This document shows positions 1-10,663 of a DNA stretch of 64,000 nucleotides, piece after piece; positions within the stretch are counted from its first letter, which is position 1, and the number at the start of each line of letters is the position of its first letter. The position numbers and the translations under genes are program-made. Source of the stretch: Bauldia litoralis (lineage in GTDB: Bacteria; Pseudomonadota; Alphaproteobacteria; Rhizobiales; Kaistiaceae); the NCBI RefSeq assembly GCF_900104485.1, contig NZ_FMXQ01000006.1, positions 62,001-126,000 on the forward strand. The letters are read 5' to 3'. The notes below the pieces were generated by a model. It saw only the letters and a list, made by a program, of their open reading frames with translations. It was not told the origin of the DNA and made no database searches.

Positions 1-47
1 CGGCGGAAACGTCGCCGTACAGAACCCGGCTTACAGGCCAACTGGCA
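1..47 (+). ncRNA. rnpB: RNase P RNA, 3' end (partial)
   Basis: This is the 3' terminal part of the catalytic RNA of ribonuclease P, which removes tRNA 5' leaders. The segment at 20-39 (ACAGAACCCGGCTTACAGGC) matches the conserved 3' end of bacterial type A RNase P RNA, known in Escherichia coli as the ACAGAACCCGGCTTATCGGTC region. The rest of the gene lies before the window. Placement just upstream of mraZ is, as I recall, common in alphaproteobacteria. The exact 3' end is estimated. Confidence 0.88.
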
Positions 48-54
48 TGATTGG

Positions 55-85
55 GAGGCCGTCGTCCGACAAGGGCGGCGGCCTC
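55..85 (+). terminator. stem-loop downstream of rnpB
   Basis: A 13-bp stem with two G-U pairs joins 55-67 to 73-85 across a five-base loop. No T-tract follows, so termination is inferred from position alone. It could instead be an RNA-stabilising 3' hairpin. A second small CCCG-TTT-CGGG hairpin follows at 87-97. Confidence 0.4.
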
Positions 86-282
86 ACCCGTTTCGGGCGA
101 GCCGGCGCACAGCTGGCGGTGTCCCGTCCCGAGCCACGCTCGGCGACGATCGGTGGGGCGACGATCCGCGACTCGCAAGGGATTCCCTGCCGCGGCGACC
201 TCTGATTCAATGATTCCTTAAGACTAACAGTCGATGAATATTCTTCGAGAGAAGCAGCTGATCAGGCCCGGACTCCGTTGCC

Positions 283-317
283 TCCCAGTCTGTCCCATGG
301 TATCCCATGTTATCCCA
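283..317 (+). promoter_or_regulatory. MraZ operator (four TCCCA/TGGGA repeats)
   Basis: TCCCA occurs at 283-287, 293-297, 303-307 and 313-317, exactly one helical turn (10 bp) apart. On the other strand this is TGGGA-N5 repeated four times, the architecture known for MraZ autoregulatory sites in front of dcw clusters. The repeats lie about 150 bp before mraZ, so transcription probably starts within or just after them. MraZ binding is inferred from family knowledge. Confidence 0.85.
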
Positions 318-469
318 CGAGAGGGTCGGAGCGTTGCCACCATCGCGTTGCGCCAACGCCGAGTTGCAGTTCGCGTTTGGACGGCCGGTTTGGCGGCATC
401 CGGTGATCGGCCGGCTCTCGGACGGGATCGCGCAGCGGGCGGCGCTGCGCGATGGCGCAGGCGAGGGGC

Positions 470-943
470 ATGGACGAGTTCGTTTCGACCTTCACGAACC
501 GGCTGGACGCAAAGGGCAGGGTCTCGATCCCCGCGCCCTTTCGGGCGGTGCTGACGGTCGACGGCTTCGAGGGGCTCTATTGCTGTCCGACGCTCGACCG
601 GCAGGCGATGGACGCGGGCGGCAACCACTTTCGCGACATCATCCGGGCCAGCCTCGCCAATTTCGAGCCCTTTTCGGAGGACCACGAATATCTGTCGACG
701 ACGCTGATCGGCGAGAGCGAGATCCTCAAATACGATCGCGAGGGGCGGGTGGTGCTGACCGATACGATCCGGGCCCATGCCGGGATCGACGACAAGGTCA
801 CCTTTGTCGGCCAGGGCTACAAGTTCCAGATCTGGGAGCCGGAGCGGTTCACCGCCTATCGCGAGGAAGCCAAGAACCGCCTGCGCGACCTGCGCAAGAC
901 TCTGGGCTCCGGTCCACGGCTGGCAGCGGGAGCGGCGGAATGA
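470..943 (+). CDS. mraZ: transcriptional regulator MraZ
   Basis: MraZ is a DNA-binding autoregulator of the division and cell-wall cluster that forms rings of AbrB-like subunits. The protein (157 aa) has the two expected half-domains: [13 protein letters not shown] near residue 13 and [14 protein letters not shown] near residue 88. An in-frame ATG at 452 would add six residues, but GAGGGG just before 470 and the family's usual [17 protein letters not shown] start favour 470. The stop overlaps rsmH by four bases (ATGA). Four TGGGA-type repeats at 283-317 are its probable operator. Confidence 0.93.
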   Translation: MDEFVSTFTNRLDAKGRVSIPAPFRAVLTVDGFEGLYCCPTLDRQAMDAGGNHFRDIIRASLANFEPFSEDHEYLSTTLIGESEILKYDREGRVVLTDTIRAHAGIDDKVTFVGQGYKFQIWEPERFTAYREEAKNRLRDLRKTLGSGPRLAAGAAE

Positions 944-1980
944 TCGCGGCGCGCGGCAGCGACGATCATGGCGTCACCGGCGGAGCGGCCCCGCATGTCC
1001 CGGTCCTGATCGAGGAGGTCATCGAGCATCTTGCCCCGATGGCGGGCGAAACCTTCATCGATGGCACCTTCGGGGCCGGTGGCTATACCGGTCGCATCCT
1101 CGATACCGGCGCGTCGGTGATCGCCATCGACCGTGATCCGACCGCCCTTGAGGCCGGCCAATCGATGGTCGCGGCATCGGACGGGCGGCTCACCCTGGTC
1201 GAAGGCCGCTTCTCCGATCTCGATCAACTGGCTGCCGATCAAGGCCATGAAAAGGTCGATGGCGTCGTCCTCGATGTCGGCGTCTCGTCGATGCAGCTCG
1301 ACCGGGCGGAGCGCGGCTTCTCCTTCCGCCAGGACGGTCCGCTCGACATGCGAATGGGCGGCGACGGACCGACGGCCAGCGATGTCGTCAACACCATGGA
1401 GCCGCGCGACCTTGCCCGGGTGATCGCGGTGCTCGGCGAGGAGCGCAAGGCGCGTCTGGTGGTCGCGGCGATCATGCGCGCCCGCGCCGATCGCGCCATC
1501 ACGACGACCGGCGAGCTTGCCGAGATCGTCTCGCGCGCCATCGGGCGACAGAAATTCGGCGAGATCCACCCGGCGACCCGGACCTTCCAGGCGCTGCGCA
1601 TCTTCGTCAATCGCGAGCTCGACGAACTGGCCGATGCGCTGGCGGCGTCCGAGCGGGTGCTGGCCGAAGGCGGGCGCCTCGTCGTCGTCGCCTTCCATTC
1701 GCTCGAGGACCGGATCGTCAAGCGTTTCCTGGCCGACCGTTCGGCGGAGCGCGCCGGCGGCTCGCGTCACATGCCGGAGGCGCAGCTTGAGCCCCCGACC
1801 TTCACTCTTCTGACCCGGGGCACGGTGTCGCCGGGCGAAGCCGAGGTCGATTCCAATCCCCGCGCCCGCTCGGCGCGGCTGAGGGCCGCGCGACGGACGG
1901 CGGCGCCGTCCCGCGCGCTCGACAAGACGGCGATCGGCGTTCCCGATCTGCCGTCCTTTTCCATCGGGAGACCATCATGA
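940..1980 (+). CDS. rsmH: 16S rRNA (cytosine(1402)-N(4))-methyltransferase RsmH
   Basis: RsmH (MraW) uses S-adenosylmethionine to methylate N4 of C1402 in 16S rRNA. The 346-aa protein starts at the ATGA overlap with mraZ. It shows the family opening HVPVLIEEV, the SAM-binding glycine-rich loop [24 protein letters not shown], the RGFSF segment, and the C-terminal block [15 protein letters not shown]. The stop overlaps the ftsL start (ATGA), implying translational coupling. This is its conserved position in the dcw cluster. Confidence 0.96.
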   Translation: MIAARGSDDHGVTGGAAPHVPVLIEEVIEHLAPMAGETFIDGTFGAGGYTGRILDTGASVIAIDRDPTALEAGQSMVAASDGRLTLVEGRFSDLDQLAADQGHEKVDGVVLDVGVSSMQLDRAERGFSFRQDGPLDMRMGGDGPTASDVVNTMEPRDLARVIAVLGEERKARLVVAAIMRARADRAITTTGELAEIVSRAIGRQKFGEIHPATRTFQALRIFVNRELDELADALAASERVLAEGGRLVVVAFHSLEDRIVKRFLADRSAERAGGSRHMPEAQLEPPTFTLLTRGTVSPGEAEVDSNPRARSARLRAARRTAAPSRALDKTAIGVPDLPSFSIGRPS

Positions 1981-2300
1981 GGCGTATCTTCAATCTCGTG
2001 CTGCTCGGCATGATGATCGTGACGGCGGTTGTCACCTACGACCTGAAGCACTCCGCCGAGGAGGCGTCGAAGAAGGTCGCGCGGCTCCACGCCAACATCG
2101 CGGCGGAGCGGGAGGAAATCGCGCTTCTCAAGACTGAATGGAGCCTGCTGTCGCAGCCCGGCCGTCTCCAGTCGCTGATTGAGAAGTACCAGGATCACTT
2201 CCAGCTCGAGCCGTTCGTCACGTCGCAGGTCGCGACCCTCGACGAGATTCCCGTGCGCGAGGAGGATGCCGCCGAACCCACCACCGTGGCGGCGAGATAA
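1977..2300 (+). CDS. ftsL: cell division protein FtsL
   Basis: FtsL is a small bitopic divisome protein that pairs with FtsB and FtsQ through a periplasmic coiled coil and helps activate FtsWI. The 107-aa product has a short cytoplasmic start, one membrane helix at about residues 5-22 ([17 protein letters not shown]), then a coiled coil around residues 25-60 and a [11 protein letters not shown] segment. Sequence conservation in this family is weak, so the call rests on size, topology and position between rsmH and ftsI. Confidence 0.85.
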   Translation: MRRIFNLVLLGMMIVTAVVTYDLKHSAEEASKKVARLHANIAAEREEIALLKTEWSLLSQPGRLQSLIEKYQDHFQLEPFVTSQVATLDEIPVREEDAAEPTTVAAR

Positions 2301-2312
2301 GGCAGACATACG

Positions 2313-4052
2313 ATGACCACCGTCGATCTCGCCAGCATGCCGTCGGAAGTCGCGCGTAGACACCACGACGACGCGCCCGTCCACAGGCCGAGGGTGGTGC
2401 GGCGGGCGTCGCGCGATACCCGCGACTCGATGCGGCCGCGCATCCGTCTGGCGATGATCGTCTTTTCGCTTGCCTTCCTGACGATCATCGGTCGGCTGGT
2501 CAGTCTTGGCATGATGGAACCGGTCCCCGGCAATTACGGCGTCAACCCCAACGACGCGATCGCCACCGGCCGGCCCGATATCATCGACCGCAACGGCGAG
2601 GTGCTGGCCGCCGACATCAAGACCGCCTCGGTCTATGGCGAGCCGCGCAACATCATCGATCCTGACGAGGCGGCGGAACTGCTGGTCACCGTGCTGCCCG
2701 ATCTCAAGGTCGATGCGCTGCGCAAGCGGCTCAGCGGCAATGCCGGCTTCGCCTGGATCAAGCGGGAGATCACGCCGAAGCAGCGCCAGGCCATCCACTC
2801 CCTCGGCATCCCCGGCATCGGCTTCCTGACCGAGAACCGGCGCTTCTACACCGCCGGGCCGACCGCGGCGCATATCCTCGGTCTCGTCAATGTCGACAAC
2901 CAGGGGATCGCCGGCGTCGAGAAATATGTCGACGACCAGTGGCTGGCCGACCTCCATGCGGCGGGCTTCGCGCGCGGCGAGGAACTCGATCCCGTCCAGT
3001 TGTCGATCGACATCAGCGTCCAGCACATCCTGCATGACGAACTGGCCCAGGCGATGGAGCGCTACAGCGCCATCGCCGCCTCCGGCATCATCCTCGACGC
3101 CCATACCGGCGAGGTGATGGCGATGGCATCGATACCGGACTTCGATCCCAACAATCCGGTCGACGCCAACAAGCCGGATCGCCTCAACCGGATCACCGCC
3201 GGCGTCTACGAGCTCGGGTCGATCTTCAAGAGCTTCACCTTCGCCATGGCGCTCGATTCGGGCGCGGTGACCATGAATGACCGAATCGATGCCACCAACG
3301 CGCTCCGCGTCGGCCGGTTCACGATCAACGATTTCCACGGCAAGCACCGGGTCCTCACGGTCCCGGAAGTCTTCATCTATTCCTCGAATATCGGTTCGGC
3401 GCGCATGGCGATGAAGGTCGGCCAGGAGGGGCAGCAGGCCTATCTCCGCAAGTTCGGCTTCTTCGACATTCCCAAGACGGACCTGCCCGAGGTCGCCGCG
3501 CCGATGATGCCGAAGAAGTGGTCCGACCTGACCATGATGACCATCGCCTTCGGCCACGGGCTGGCGGTAACGCCGCTCCAGGTCGCCATCGCCGACGCCG
3601 CGCTGGTCAACGGCGGCAAGCTGATTCCGCCGACTTTCCTCAAGCGCAGCCGGGCCGAGGCCGACAAGCTCGCGGTGCGGATGGTGAGCGAGGAAACCAG
3701 CCGCCACATGCGCGACCTGTTCGCCCTCAACGTCGAAAAGGGCTCCGGCCGCAAGGCCGCGGTGCCCGGCTATAACGTCGGCGGCAAGACCGGAACGGCG
3801 GAAAAGGCGGTTGCCGGCGGCTATTCGGCCAACAAGCGCCTCAATTCCTTTCTAGCGGCTTTTCCGATGGACGATCCACAATATGTCGTACTTGTCGTGC
3901 TTGACGAACCGAAACAGGCGAAAGATGGTGGCGGCGCCACCGCCGGGTGGAATGCCGCGCCGACCGTCGAGGCCGTCATCCGGCGTACGGCGGCGCTGCT
4001 CGGGGTCAAGCCGAGGACGATTCAGGACGGCGTCGTCCTGGTATCGAACTGA
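2313..4052 (+). CDS. ftsI: peptidoglycan D,D-transpeptidase FtsI (PBP3)
   Basis: FtsI is the class B penicillin-binding protein that cross-links septal peptidoglycan with FtsW. The 579-aa protein has a basic cytoplasmic tail, one membrane helix at about residues 44-66, a dimerisation domain (residues about 85-230, with PDIIDRNGEVLA) and a transpeptidase domain. Its active-site motifs are S303-I-F-K306, S357-S-N359 and K492-T-G-T495. The nucleophile box reads GSIFK rather than the more usual GSTFK, which still keeps Ser and Lys. It lies 12 bp after ftsL. Confidence 0.96.
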   Translation: MTTVDLASMPSEVARRHHDDAPVHRPRVVRRASRDTRDSMRPRIRLAMIVFSLAFLTIIGRLVSLGMMEPVPGNYGVNPNDAIATGRPDIIDRNGEVLAADIKTASVYGEPRNIIDPDEAAELLVTVLPDLKVDALRKRLSGNAGFAWIKREITPKQRQAIHSLGIPGIGFLTENRRFYTAGPTAAHILGLVNVDNQGIAGVEKYVDDQWLADLHAAGFARGEELDPVQLSIDISVQHILHDELAQAMERYSAIAASGIILDAHTGEVMAMASIPDFDPNNPVDANKPDRLNRITAGVYELGSIFKSFTFAMALDSGAVTMNDRIDATNALRVGRFTINDFHGKHRVLTVPEVFIYSSNIGSARMAMKVGQEGQQAYLRKFGFFDIPKTDLPEVAAPMMPKKWSDLTMMTIAFGHGLAVTPLQVAIADAALVNGGKLIPPTFLKRSRAEADKLAVRMVSEETSRHMRDLFALNVEKGSGRKAAVPGYNVGGKTGTAEKAVAGGYSANKRLNSFLAAFPMDDPQYVVLVVLDEPKQAKDGGGATAGWNAAPTVEAVIRRTAALLGVKPRTIQDGVVLVSN

Positions 4053-4095
4053 CGGGGCCGTCAACGTAATCGCCAAACCGAAGCCAGCGCGGGAT

Positions 4096-5556
4096 ATGCT
4101 TCTCGGGGACCTTACCGCCAACGACCTGACGATCGACACGGGGACCGCTGCGATCGACATCACGGGGATCGCATCGGACAGCCGGGCCGTTGGCCGCGGC
4201 TTCCTGTTCGCAGCGCTACCCGGGTCGACGACCGATGGCGCGCGCTTTGTCGACATGGCCATCGCCGCCGGCGCCGTCGCCGTGCTGGCCGGAACCGGGG
4301 CGGACATCCCGTCGCTCCCGGGCGTCGCAGTCCTGCGTGCCGACGATCCGCGTCACATCCTTGCGCTGATGGCGTCGCGGCTGCATCCGCGCCAGCCCGA
4401 CAAGCTGGTGGCGGTGACCGGCACCAGCGGCAAGACCTCCGTCGCCACCTTCGCCCGCGAGATTTTCGCCACCGCCGGCCACGAGGCCGCCAGTCTCGGC
4501 ACGATCGGCATCGCCAGTCGCCGCTGGAGCACCTACGGACGCCTGACCACGCCCGACCCGATCGCCTTGCACGAGGCGCTCGACCGGCTGGCCGGGGAGG
4601 GCGTCACCCATGCCGCGCTGGAGGCGTCGAGCCACGGCCTCGACCAGCGCCGGCTCGACGGGATCAGGATCGCCGCCGCCGGCTTCACCAATCTCGGCCG
4701 CGATCACATGGACTACCATCCGACGGTCGCCGATTATCTCGCCGCCAAGCTGCGGCTGTTCACCGCAATCCTGCCGGCCGACGGCACGGCGGTGGTCGAC
4801 ATGGACGGCGCCCATGCGGTCGACGCCCTGGCGGCGGCTGAGGCCCGTGGCGCGCGGCTCATCCGCATCGGAAGGCAGGGCGCGGAAATCCGCATCACCG
4901 GCCTCGAGGCTTCGGGCTTCCGCCAGCGACTGCGCTTCGACGGATTCGGCAAGCCCTACGATGTCCTGCTGCCGCTCGCCGGTGCATTCCAGGCCTCGAA
5001 CGCGCTGGTCGCGGCTGGCCTGGCGATCGGCGCCGGCATCGCGCCGGAGACCGCCTTCGGCGCGCTGGCCGGGCTGGAAGGCGCGACCGGACGGCTCGAA
5101 CTTGCCGGCCGCAAGGCCAATGGCGCGCTGGTCTTCGTCGACTATGCCCACAAGCCGGATGCCATCGCCACGGTGCTCCAGGCGCTGCGGCCGATGACCG
5201 CCGGCCGCCTTGTCATCGTCTTCGGCGCGGGTGGCGACCGGGATCCGGGCAAACGGCGATTGATGGGCGAGGCGGCGTCGGCCCATGCCGATGTCGTCGT
5301 CGTCACCGACGACAATCCGCGCAGCGAAGCGCCGGCTTCGATCCGCAAGGCGATCCTCGAAGGGGCGCCGGGCGCGATCGAGATCGGTGACCGTGGCAAG
5401 GCGATCAGCGAAGCGATGGCCATGCTCGGCCCGGGCGACGTGCTGTGCGTTGCCGGCAAGGGCCACGAGACCGGCCAGATCGTCGGGGCGGAGGAGTTGC
5501 CCTTCTCCGACCACCAGGTCGTCCGCTCGGTGCTGGCTGCCGAGGAGGCGGCATGA
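4096..5556 (+). CDS. murE: UDP-N-acetylmuramoyl-L-alanyl-D-glutamate--2,6-diaminopimelate ligase MurE
   Basis: MurE adds the third stem residue to the peptidoglycan precursor in the cytoplasm. The 486-aa protein has the ATP loop GTSGKT (about residue 115), SLGTIGI and TTPDP substrate-binding segments, and DNPRSE near the C-terminus. The DNPR motif is the known marker for meso-diaminopimelate specificity. The reading frame is open upstream into ftsI, but ATG 4096 gives the usual family N-terminus (MLLGDL). The stop overlaps murF (ATGA). Confidence 0.95.
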   Translation: MLLGDLTANDLTIDTGTAAIDITGIASDSRAVGRGFLFAALPGSTTDGARFVDMAIAAGAVAVLAGTGADIPSLPGVAVLRADDPRHILALMASRLHPRQPDKLVAVTGTSGKTSVATFAREIFATAGHEAASLGTIGIASRRWSTYGRLTTPDPIALHEALDRLAGEGVTHAALEASSHGLDQRRLDGIRIAAAGFTNLGRDHMDYHPTVADYLAAKLRLFTAILPADGTAVVDMDGAHAVDALAAAEARGARLIRIGRQGAEIRITGLEASGFRQRLRFDGFGKPYDVLLPLAGAFQASNALVAAGLAIGAGIAPETAFGALAGLEGATGRLELAGRKANGALVFVDYAHKPDAIATVLQALRPMTAGRLVIVFGAGGDRDPGKRRLMGEAASAHADVVVVTDDNPRSEAPASIRKAILEGAPGAIEIGDRGKAISEAMAMLGPGDVLCVAGKGHETGQIVGAEELPFSDHQVVRSVLAAEEAA

Positions 5557-7004
5557 GCGACTATCTCTGGACCTTCAACGAAATGGTCGAGGCGATGAAC
5601 GGTCGTCCGGTCGGGTCGTTTCCGGCCGGCGTCACGGGCATCTCGATCGACAGCCGCACCGGTGCGCCGGGCGATGCGTTCTTCGCCATTCGTGGCGACA
5701 CCTTCGACGGCCACAGCTTCGTGTCGATCGCGCTGGCCGCCGGGGCCAGCACGGCGGTGATTTCTGAGGCCAAGCTTGCCGCGCTCGGCCATGTCACCGG
5801 ATCGCTGGTGGTGGTCGACGACGTGCTCGAAGGACTGGTCGCGCTCGGCCGGGCGTCGCGGGCGCGCAGCAGCGCGCAGATCGCGGCGATCACCGGCAGC
5901 GTCGGCAAGACCAGCACCAAGGCGATGCTCGCCGCGGCCCTTTCGGCCGGCGGCACGGTCCACGCGTCGCCCGCCTCCTTCAACAACCACTGGGGCGTGC
6001 CGCTGTCGCTGGCGCGCATGCCGCTCGCCACCGATTTCGGCGTCTTCGAGATCGGCATGAATCACGCCGGCGAGATCGCGCCGCTGGTCGGCATGGTCCG
6101 GCCGCATGTCGGCATCGTCACCACCATCGCGCCGGTCCATCTCGAATATTTCGACAGCGTCGAGGACATCGCCCGGGCCAAGGCGGAGATCTTCCTCGGC
6201 ATCGAACCGGGCGGCGCGGCGATCCTCAACCGCGACAACCCGCATTTCGACCTGCTCGCCGCGCTGGCGCGCGAAGCCGGTGTCGAGCGGATCGTCGGCT
6301 TTGGCGAGCACCCGGATGCCAATGCGCGGCTCGAGGCGATGGACCTCAAGGCGGAGAGCTCCGGCATCCTGGCCACCATCTTCGGTCACGAAGTGACCTG
6401 CGAGATCGGCGCGCCGGGGCGTCATGTCATCCAGAACAGCCTCGCCGTGCTGGCGGCAGTCGAACTGATGGGCGGCGACCTCGACGCGGCGGCGCAGGCG
6501 CTCGGCCACCTCAGCGCGCCGAAGGGACGCGGATCGCGCCACATCCTCGACCTCGGCGGCGGCGGCGCGACCCTGATCGACGAGAGCTACAACGCCAATC
6601 CCGCCTCGATGCGCGCCGCGATCGCGCTGCTCGGCCAGGCGGCGCCCTCGGGCGGCCGTCGCATCGCCGTCCTTGGCGAGATGCTGGAACTCGGCGACGA
6701 GGCGGCGGCGATGCATGCCGATCTCGCCGAGCCGCTGGTCGAGGCCGGGGTCGAGGCGGTCTATCTCGCCGGGCCGATGATGGAAGCCTTGTGGGAGGCG
6801 CTGCCGGACTCCCGTCGCGGCGCCATCGCCGCGACATCGGCGGAACTCGAGCCGCTGGTCGCCGAGGCGCTCGGGCCCGGCGACGTGGTGATGGTCAAGG
6901 GGTCGAATGCCAGCCGGATGGGGCCGCTCGTCGAGTCCCTGAAGGCGCGCTTCGAAGCCGGGCCGACGGACGCCGGTGACCGGCAGGGACAGGAAATCGC
7001 CTGA
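5553..7004 (+). CDS. murF: UDP-N-acetylmuramoyl-tripeptide--D-alanyl-D-alanine ligase MurF
   Basis: MurF attaches D-Ala-D-Ala to the UDP-MurNAc tripeptide, completing the soluble precursor. The 483-aa protein carries the Mur-ligase ATP loop GSVGKTSTK (about residue 115), [11 protein letters not shown], and [15 protein letters not shown], typical of MurF. It begins at the ATGA overlap with murE and ends one base into the mraY start (TGATG), so translation of the three genes is likely coupled. Confidence 0.95.
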   Translation: MSDYLWTFNEMVEAMNGRPVGSFPAGVTGISIDSRTGAPGDAFFAIRGDTFDGHSFVSIALAAGASTAVISEAKLAALGHVTGSLVVVDDVLEGLVALGRASRARSSAQIAAITGSVGKTSTKAMLAAALSAGGTVHASPASFNNHWGVPLSLARMPLATDFGVFEIGMNHAGEIAPLVGMVRPHVGIVTTIAPVHLEYFDSVEDIARAKAEIFLGIEPGGAAILNRDNPHFDLLAALAREAGVERIVGFGEHPDANARLEAMDLKAESSGILATIFGHEVTCEIGAPGRHVIQNSLAVLAAVELMGGDLDAAAQALGHLSAPKGRGSRHILDLGGGGATLIDESYNANPASMRAAIALLGQAAPSGGRRIAVLGEMLELGDEAAAMHADLAEPLVEAGVEAVYLAGPMMEALWEALPDSRRGAIAATSAELEPLVAEALGPGDVVMVKGSNASRMGPLVESLKARFEAGPTDAGDRQGQEIA

Positions 7005-8089
7005 TGTTCTACTATCTGAGCCAGTTCGGCGATCAGGTCTCGGTCCTCAACGTCTTTCGCTACATCACCTTCCGCACCGGCGGCGCGACCTTCACCGCGC
7101 TGCTCTTCTCTTTCATGCTCGGGCCGGCGATCATCTCGGCGCTGCGCATCCGCCAGGGCAAGGGCCAGCCGATCCGCGCCGACGGGCCGCAGAACCACCT
7201 CGTCACCAAGATCGGCACCCCGACGATGGGCGGCCTGATGATCCTGTCCGGGCTGGTCGTCTCGACGCTGCTGTGGGCGGACCTTTCCAGCCCCTATGTC
7301 TGGATCGTCCTCTTCGTCACCCTCGGCTTCGGGCTGATCGGCCTTTACGACGACTACCTCAAGGTCACCCGCCAGACCCACAAGGGCTTTTCCGGCAAGG
7401 CGCGGCTGTCGATCGAATTCGCCATCGCGCTGATCGCCTGCTTCTTCGTCGCGCAGGTTGGCCAGGCGCCGCTATCGACCGAGCTGACCTTTCCCTTCTT
7501 CAAGGACGTCGTCCTCAATCTCGGCTGGTTCTTCGTTCCGGTTGCCGCCTTCGTCGTCGTCGGCGCCGGCAACGCGGTCAACCTGACCGACGGCCTCGAC
7601 GGCCTCGCCATCGTCCCGGTGATGATCGCCGCGGCCAGCTTCGGCATCATCGCCTATCTCGCCGGCAACGCGGTCTTCGCCGACTACCTGCAGATTCATT
7701 TCACCCAGGGCACCGGCGAACTCGCCGTCATCTGCGGCACGGTGATCGGCGCCGGCCTCGGCTTCCTCTGGTACAATGCGCCGCCTGCGGCGATCTTCAT
7801 GGGCGATACCGGCTCGCTGGCGCTCGGCGGCATGCTCGGCGCGGTCGCCGTCGCCACCAAGCACGAGATCGTGCTGGCCATCATCGGCGGCCTGTTCGTG
7901 CTCGAGGCGGTGTCGGTGATCATCCAGGTCGGCTCCTACAAGCTGACCGGCAAGCGCGTCTTCAGGATGGCGCCGATCCATCACCACTTCGAACACCTTG
8001 GCTGGACCGAGCCGCAGATCGTCATCCGCTTCTGGATCATCGCCGTGATGCTGGCGCTGATCGGCCTCGCCACCCTGAAGATCAGGTAG
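7004..8089 (+). CDS. mraY: phospho-N-acetylmuramoyl-pentapeptide transferase MraY
   Basis: MraY transfers phospho-MurNAc-pentapeptide to undecaprenyl phosphate, giving lipid I at the inner membrane. The 361-aa protein has about ten membrane helices. It shows PTMGG near residue 75, the catalytic-loop sequences LYDDYLK and [13 protein letters not shown], a [10 protein letters not shown] segment, and HHHFEHLGW, the histidine-rich loop of the family. It sits between murF and murD in the standard dcw order. Confidence 0.97.
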   Translation: MFYYLSQFGDQVSVLNVFRYITFRTGGATFTALLFSFMLGPAIISALRIRQGKGQPIRADGPQNHLVTKIGTPTMGGLMILSGLVVSTLLWADLSSPYVWIVLFVTLGFGLIGLYDDYLKVTRQTHKGFSGKARLSIEFAIALIACFFVAQVGQAPLSTELTFPFFKDVVLNLGWFFVPVAAFVVVGAGNAVNLTDGLDGLAIVPVMIAAASFGIIAYLAGNAVFADYLQIHFTQGTGELAVICGTVIGAGLGFLWYNAPPAAIFMGDTGSLALGGMLGAVAVATKHEIVLAIIGGLFVLEAVSVIIQVGSYKLTGKRVFRMAPIHHHFEHLGWTEPQIVIRFWIIAVMLALIGLATLKIR

Positions 8090-8094
8090 GCGCG

Positions 8095-9495
8095 ATGATC
8101 CCGGCCACCAGCTTCAACGGCAGAAACGTCGCCCTGTTCGGCCTCGGTGGCAGCGGTCGGGCGACCGCGGCGTCGCTGGTTGCCGGCGGCGCCGTCGTGT
8201 CGGCCTGGGACGACAATGCCGAGGCGGTCGCGGCCGCGCAGGATTCCGGCATCCCCGTCGGCGACCTGAATACGGCCGACTGGAGCGCCTTCGATGCGCT
8301 GATCCTGGCGCCCGGCGTGCCGCTGACCCACCCGGTGCCGCACTGGACGGTGGCGAAGGCGGAACAGGCCGGCGTCGAGATCGTCGGCGACATCGAGATT
8401 TTCAGCCGCGAGCGCAAGCGCAGCGTGCCGATGTCGCCCTTCGTCGCAATCACCGGCACCAACGGCAAGTCGACGACGACCGCGTTGATCGGCCATCTGC
8501 TCAAGTCCGCCAGCCGCGACACCCAGATCGGCGGTAACATCGGCACACCGGTCCTGATGCTCGATCCGCCGCGCGTCGGCCGCTACCACGTCATCGAGGT
8601 ATCGTCCTTCCAGCTCGACCTCGCGCCGGGCATCGCTCCGTCGATCGGCGTGCTGCTCAACGTGACGCCGGACCATCTCGACCGCCACGGAACGCTCGAC
8701 CTTTACGCGGCGATCAAGGAGCGGCTGGTTGCCGCGTCCCGCATCGCCGTGGTCGCCGTCGACGACGGGATCACCCAGGCGGTCGCCGACCGGCTGGAGC
8801 AATCGGGACGGCGGGTGGTGCGGGTGTCGACCCGGCGGACGCTCGCCGACGGTGTCTATGTCGCCAACGGCACGGTCTTCGAGGCGGATAATGGCGCCTC
8901 GACCGAGATCGCCAGGCTCGGCGGCGTCGCGTCGCTGCGCGGCGACCACAACGCCCAGAACGCGGCGGTCGCCGTGGCGGTGGCGAAGAAGTTTGGACTG
9001 AGTGACGACGAGATCCGTCAGGGGCTGGCGACCTTCCGCGGCCTGCGCCACCGGATGGAGCAGGTCGGGCAGCGCGGCCGCGTCATCTTCGTCAACGATT
9101 CCAAGGCGACCAACGCCGATGCCGCGGCCAAGGCGCTGGCGAGTTTCGACCGCATCTACTGGATCGCCGGCGGGCGGGCCAAGGAAGGCGGCATCGAGAG
9201 CCTCGCCGGCTATTTCCCGCGCATCGCCAAGGCCTACCTGATTGGCGAGGCGGCGGACGATTTTGCCGGCACGCTAGGGGCCACGGTCCCCTTCGAGGTG
9301 TCGGGGACGCTAAGCGAGGCGATCGCCTCCGCGGCCAGCGACGCCGCGCTCGATGGAGCGCCCGAGGCGGTGGTGCTCCTGTCGCCGGCCTGTGCGTCCT
9401 ACGACCAGTTCCCGAATTTCGAGCGGCGCGGCGACGCGTTCCGTTCGGCAGCGCTGGCGCTCGATGGCGTCCGCAACCGCGAGGAGGCAGCCTGA
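8095..9495 (+). CDS. murD: UDP-N-acetylmuramoylalanine--D-glutamate ligase MurD
   Basis: MurD adds D-glutamate to UDP-MurNAc-L-Ala. The 466-aa protein has an N-terminal Rossmann segment (FGLGGSGRA), the ATP loop [16 protein letters not shown] near residue 119, [10 protein letters not shown], and the C-terminal motif [11 protein letters not shown]. The reading frame is open far upstream inside mraY, but ATG 8095, five bases after the mraY stop, gives the correct family N-terminus. The stop overlaps ftsW by one base (TGATG). Confidence 0.95.
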   Translation: MIPATSFNGRNVALFGLGGSGRATAASLVAGGAVVSAWDDNAEAVAAAQDSGIPVGDLNTADWSAFDALILAPGVPLTHPVPHWTVAKAEQAGVEIVGDIEIFSRERKRSVPMSPFVAITGTNGKSTTTALIGHLLKSASRDTQIGGNIGTPVLMLDPPRVGRYHVIEVSSFQLDLAPGIAPSIGVLLNVTPDHLDRHGTLDLYAAIKERLVAASRIAVVAVDDGITQAVADRLEQSGRRVVRVSTRRTLADGVYVANGTVFEADNGASTEIARLGGVASLRGDHNAQNAAVAVAVAKKFGLSDDEIRQGLATFRGLRHRMEQVGQRGRVIFVNDSKATNADAAAKALASFDRIYWIAGGRAKEGGIESLAGYFPRIAKAYLIGEAADDFAGTLGATVPFEVSGTLSEAIASAASDAALDGAPEAVVLLSPACASYDQFPNFERRGDAFRSAALALDGVRNREEAA

Positions 9496-10652
9496 TGGTA
9501 AGCCGAGCAGATCGATCCCCCTTCGCCGAGTGGTGGTGGACGGTAGACAGGTTCCTTCTCGTCGGGTTCGTCGCGCTGATGCTGGGCGGCGTCGTGCTCT
9601 CGCTGGCGGGCAGTCCGGCGGTCGCCGAACGCCTCGGCTTTGACAGCTTCCATTTCGTCAACCGACACCTCGCCTTCTTCGTGCCGGCGCTTCTGGTGAT
9701 GCTGGGTACATCCTTCCTGACCCCGCGCCAGGCCCGTCGCGTGGCGATGGTGGCGCTGGTCATCTCGCTGCTCCTGATGCTGGCGGTTCTGCTGGTCGGC
9801 GTCGAGAACAACGGCTCGCGGCGCTGGATCAACATCTTCGGGCTGTCGCTGCAGCCGTCGGAATTCATGAAGCCGGCCTTCGTCGTCGTCGTTGCCTGGC
9901 TGTTTGCCGAGAACACCCGCCGGCCCGATATCCCGGGCAACCTGTTCGCCCTGATCCTCCTGATCATCGCGGTGGCGCTGCTGATCGCCGAGCCGGATTT
10001 CGGTCAGACCATGCTGGTCGCCGTCGCCTGGGGGGCGCTGTTCTTCATGGCCGGGATGCCATGGCTGTGGATCGCCGGCCTGTTCGCGGTGGCGATCGGC
10101 GGCATGGTGACCGCCTATACCGCGCTGCCCCATGTCGCGGCGCGCGTCGACCGCTTCCTGTCGCCTGAATCCGGCGATACCTTCCAGGTCGATACCGCCA
10201 TGCAGGCGATCCTTGGCGGTGGCTGGCTGGGAATGGGACCGGGCGAGGGCACCGTCAAGCGCATCCTGCCGGACGCTCATACCGACTTCATCTTCGCCGT
10301 CGCGGCCGAGGAGTTCGGCATCGTCATCTGCGTCGGCCTCGTCGTCCTCTTCATGCTGGTGGTGCTGCGCGGCCTGTCCGACGCGATCCGCAAGGACGAC
10401 GCCTTCACGCGGCTCGCCGCGGCGGGCCTCGTCGTTCTCTTCGGCGTCCAGTCGGTCATCAACATGGCGGTCAATCTCAGCCTGATGCCGGCCAAGGGCA
10501 TGACCCTGCCATTCATCTCCTATGGCGGCTCGTCGATGATCGCCGTCGCCTTCGGCATGGGGCTGCTCTTGTCGCTGACCCGCCGGAGCGCCGAGATGCG
10601 TCCCTTCCCGCCGCGCATGAATGATCGGCGGATGCGGCCGAGCGCCGCCTGA
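9495..10652 (+). CDS. ftsW: peptidoglycan glycosyltransferase FtsW
   Basis: FtsW is the SEDS-family polymerase that makes septal glycan strands from lipid II as partner of FtsI. The 385-aa polytopic protein has about ten hydrophobic helices and the SEDS hallmarks GSRRWI, QPSEFMK, AEPDFGQTM, a long periplasmic loop ending in AHTDFIFAVAAEE, and PFISYGGSS near residue 335. It has a long hydrophilic N-terminus, as is usual in alphaproteobacteria. It is followed 11 bp later by murG. Confidence 0.95.
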   Translation: MVSRADRSPFAEWWWTVDRFLLVGFVALMLGGVVLSLAGSPAVAERLGFDSFHFVNRHLAFFVPALLVMLGTSFLTPRQARRVAMVALVISLLLMLAVLLVGVENNGSRRWINIFGLSLQPSEFMKPAFVVVVAWLFAENTRRPDIPGNLFALILLIIAVALLIAEPDFGQTMLVAVAWGALFFMAGMPWLWIAGLFAVAIGGMVTAYTALPHVAARVDRFLSPESGDTFQVDTAMQAILGGGWLGMGPGEGTVKRILPDAHTDFIFAVAAEEFGIVICVGLVVLFMLVVLRGLSDAIRKDDAFTRLAAAGLVVLFGVQSVINMAVNLSLMPAKGMTLPFISYGGSSMIAVAFGMGLLLSLTRRSAEMRPFPPRMNDRRMRPSAA

Positions 10653-10663
10653 GCCGGAAGCCA

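Noticed and set aside
1767-3707. 646-codon minus-strand frame opposite rsmH-ftsI
   Set aside because: Shadow of the coding strand; Asp/Gly/Arg-rich composition typical of antisense frames in high-GC DNA.
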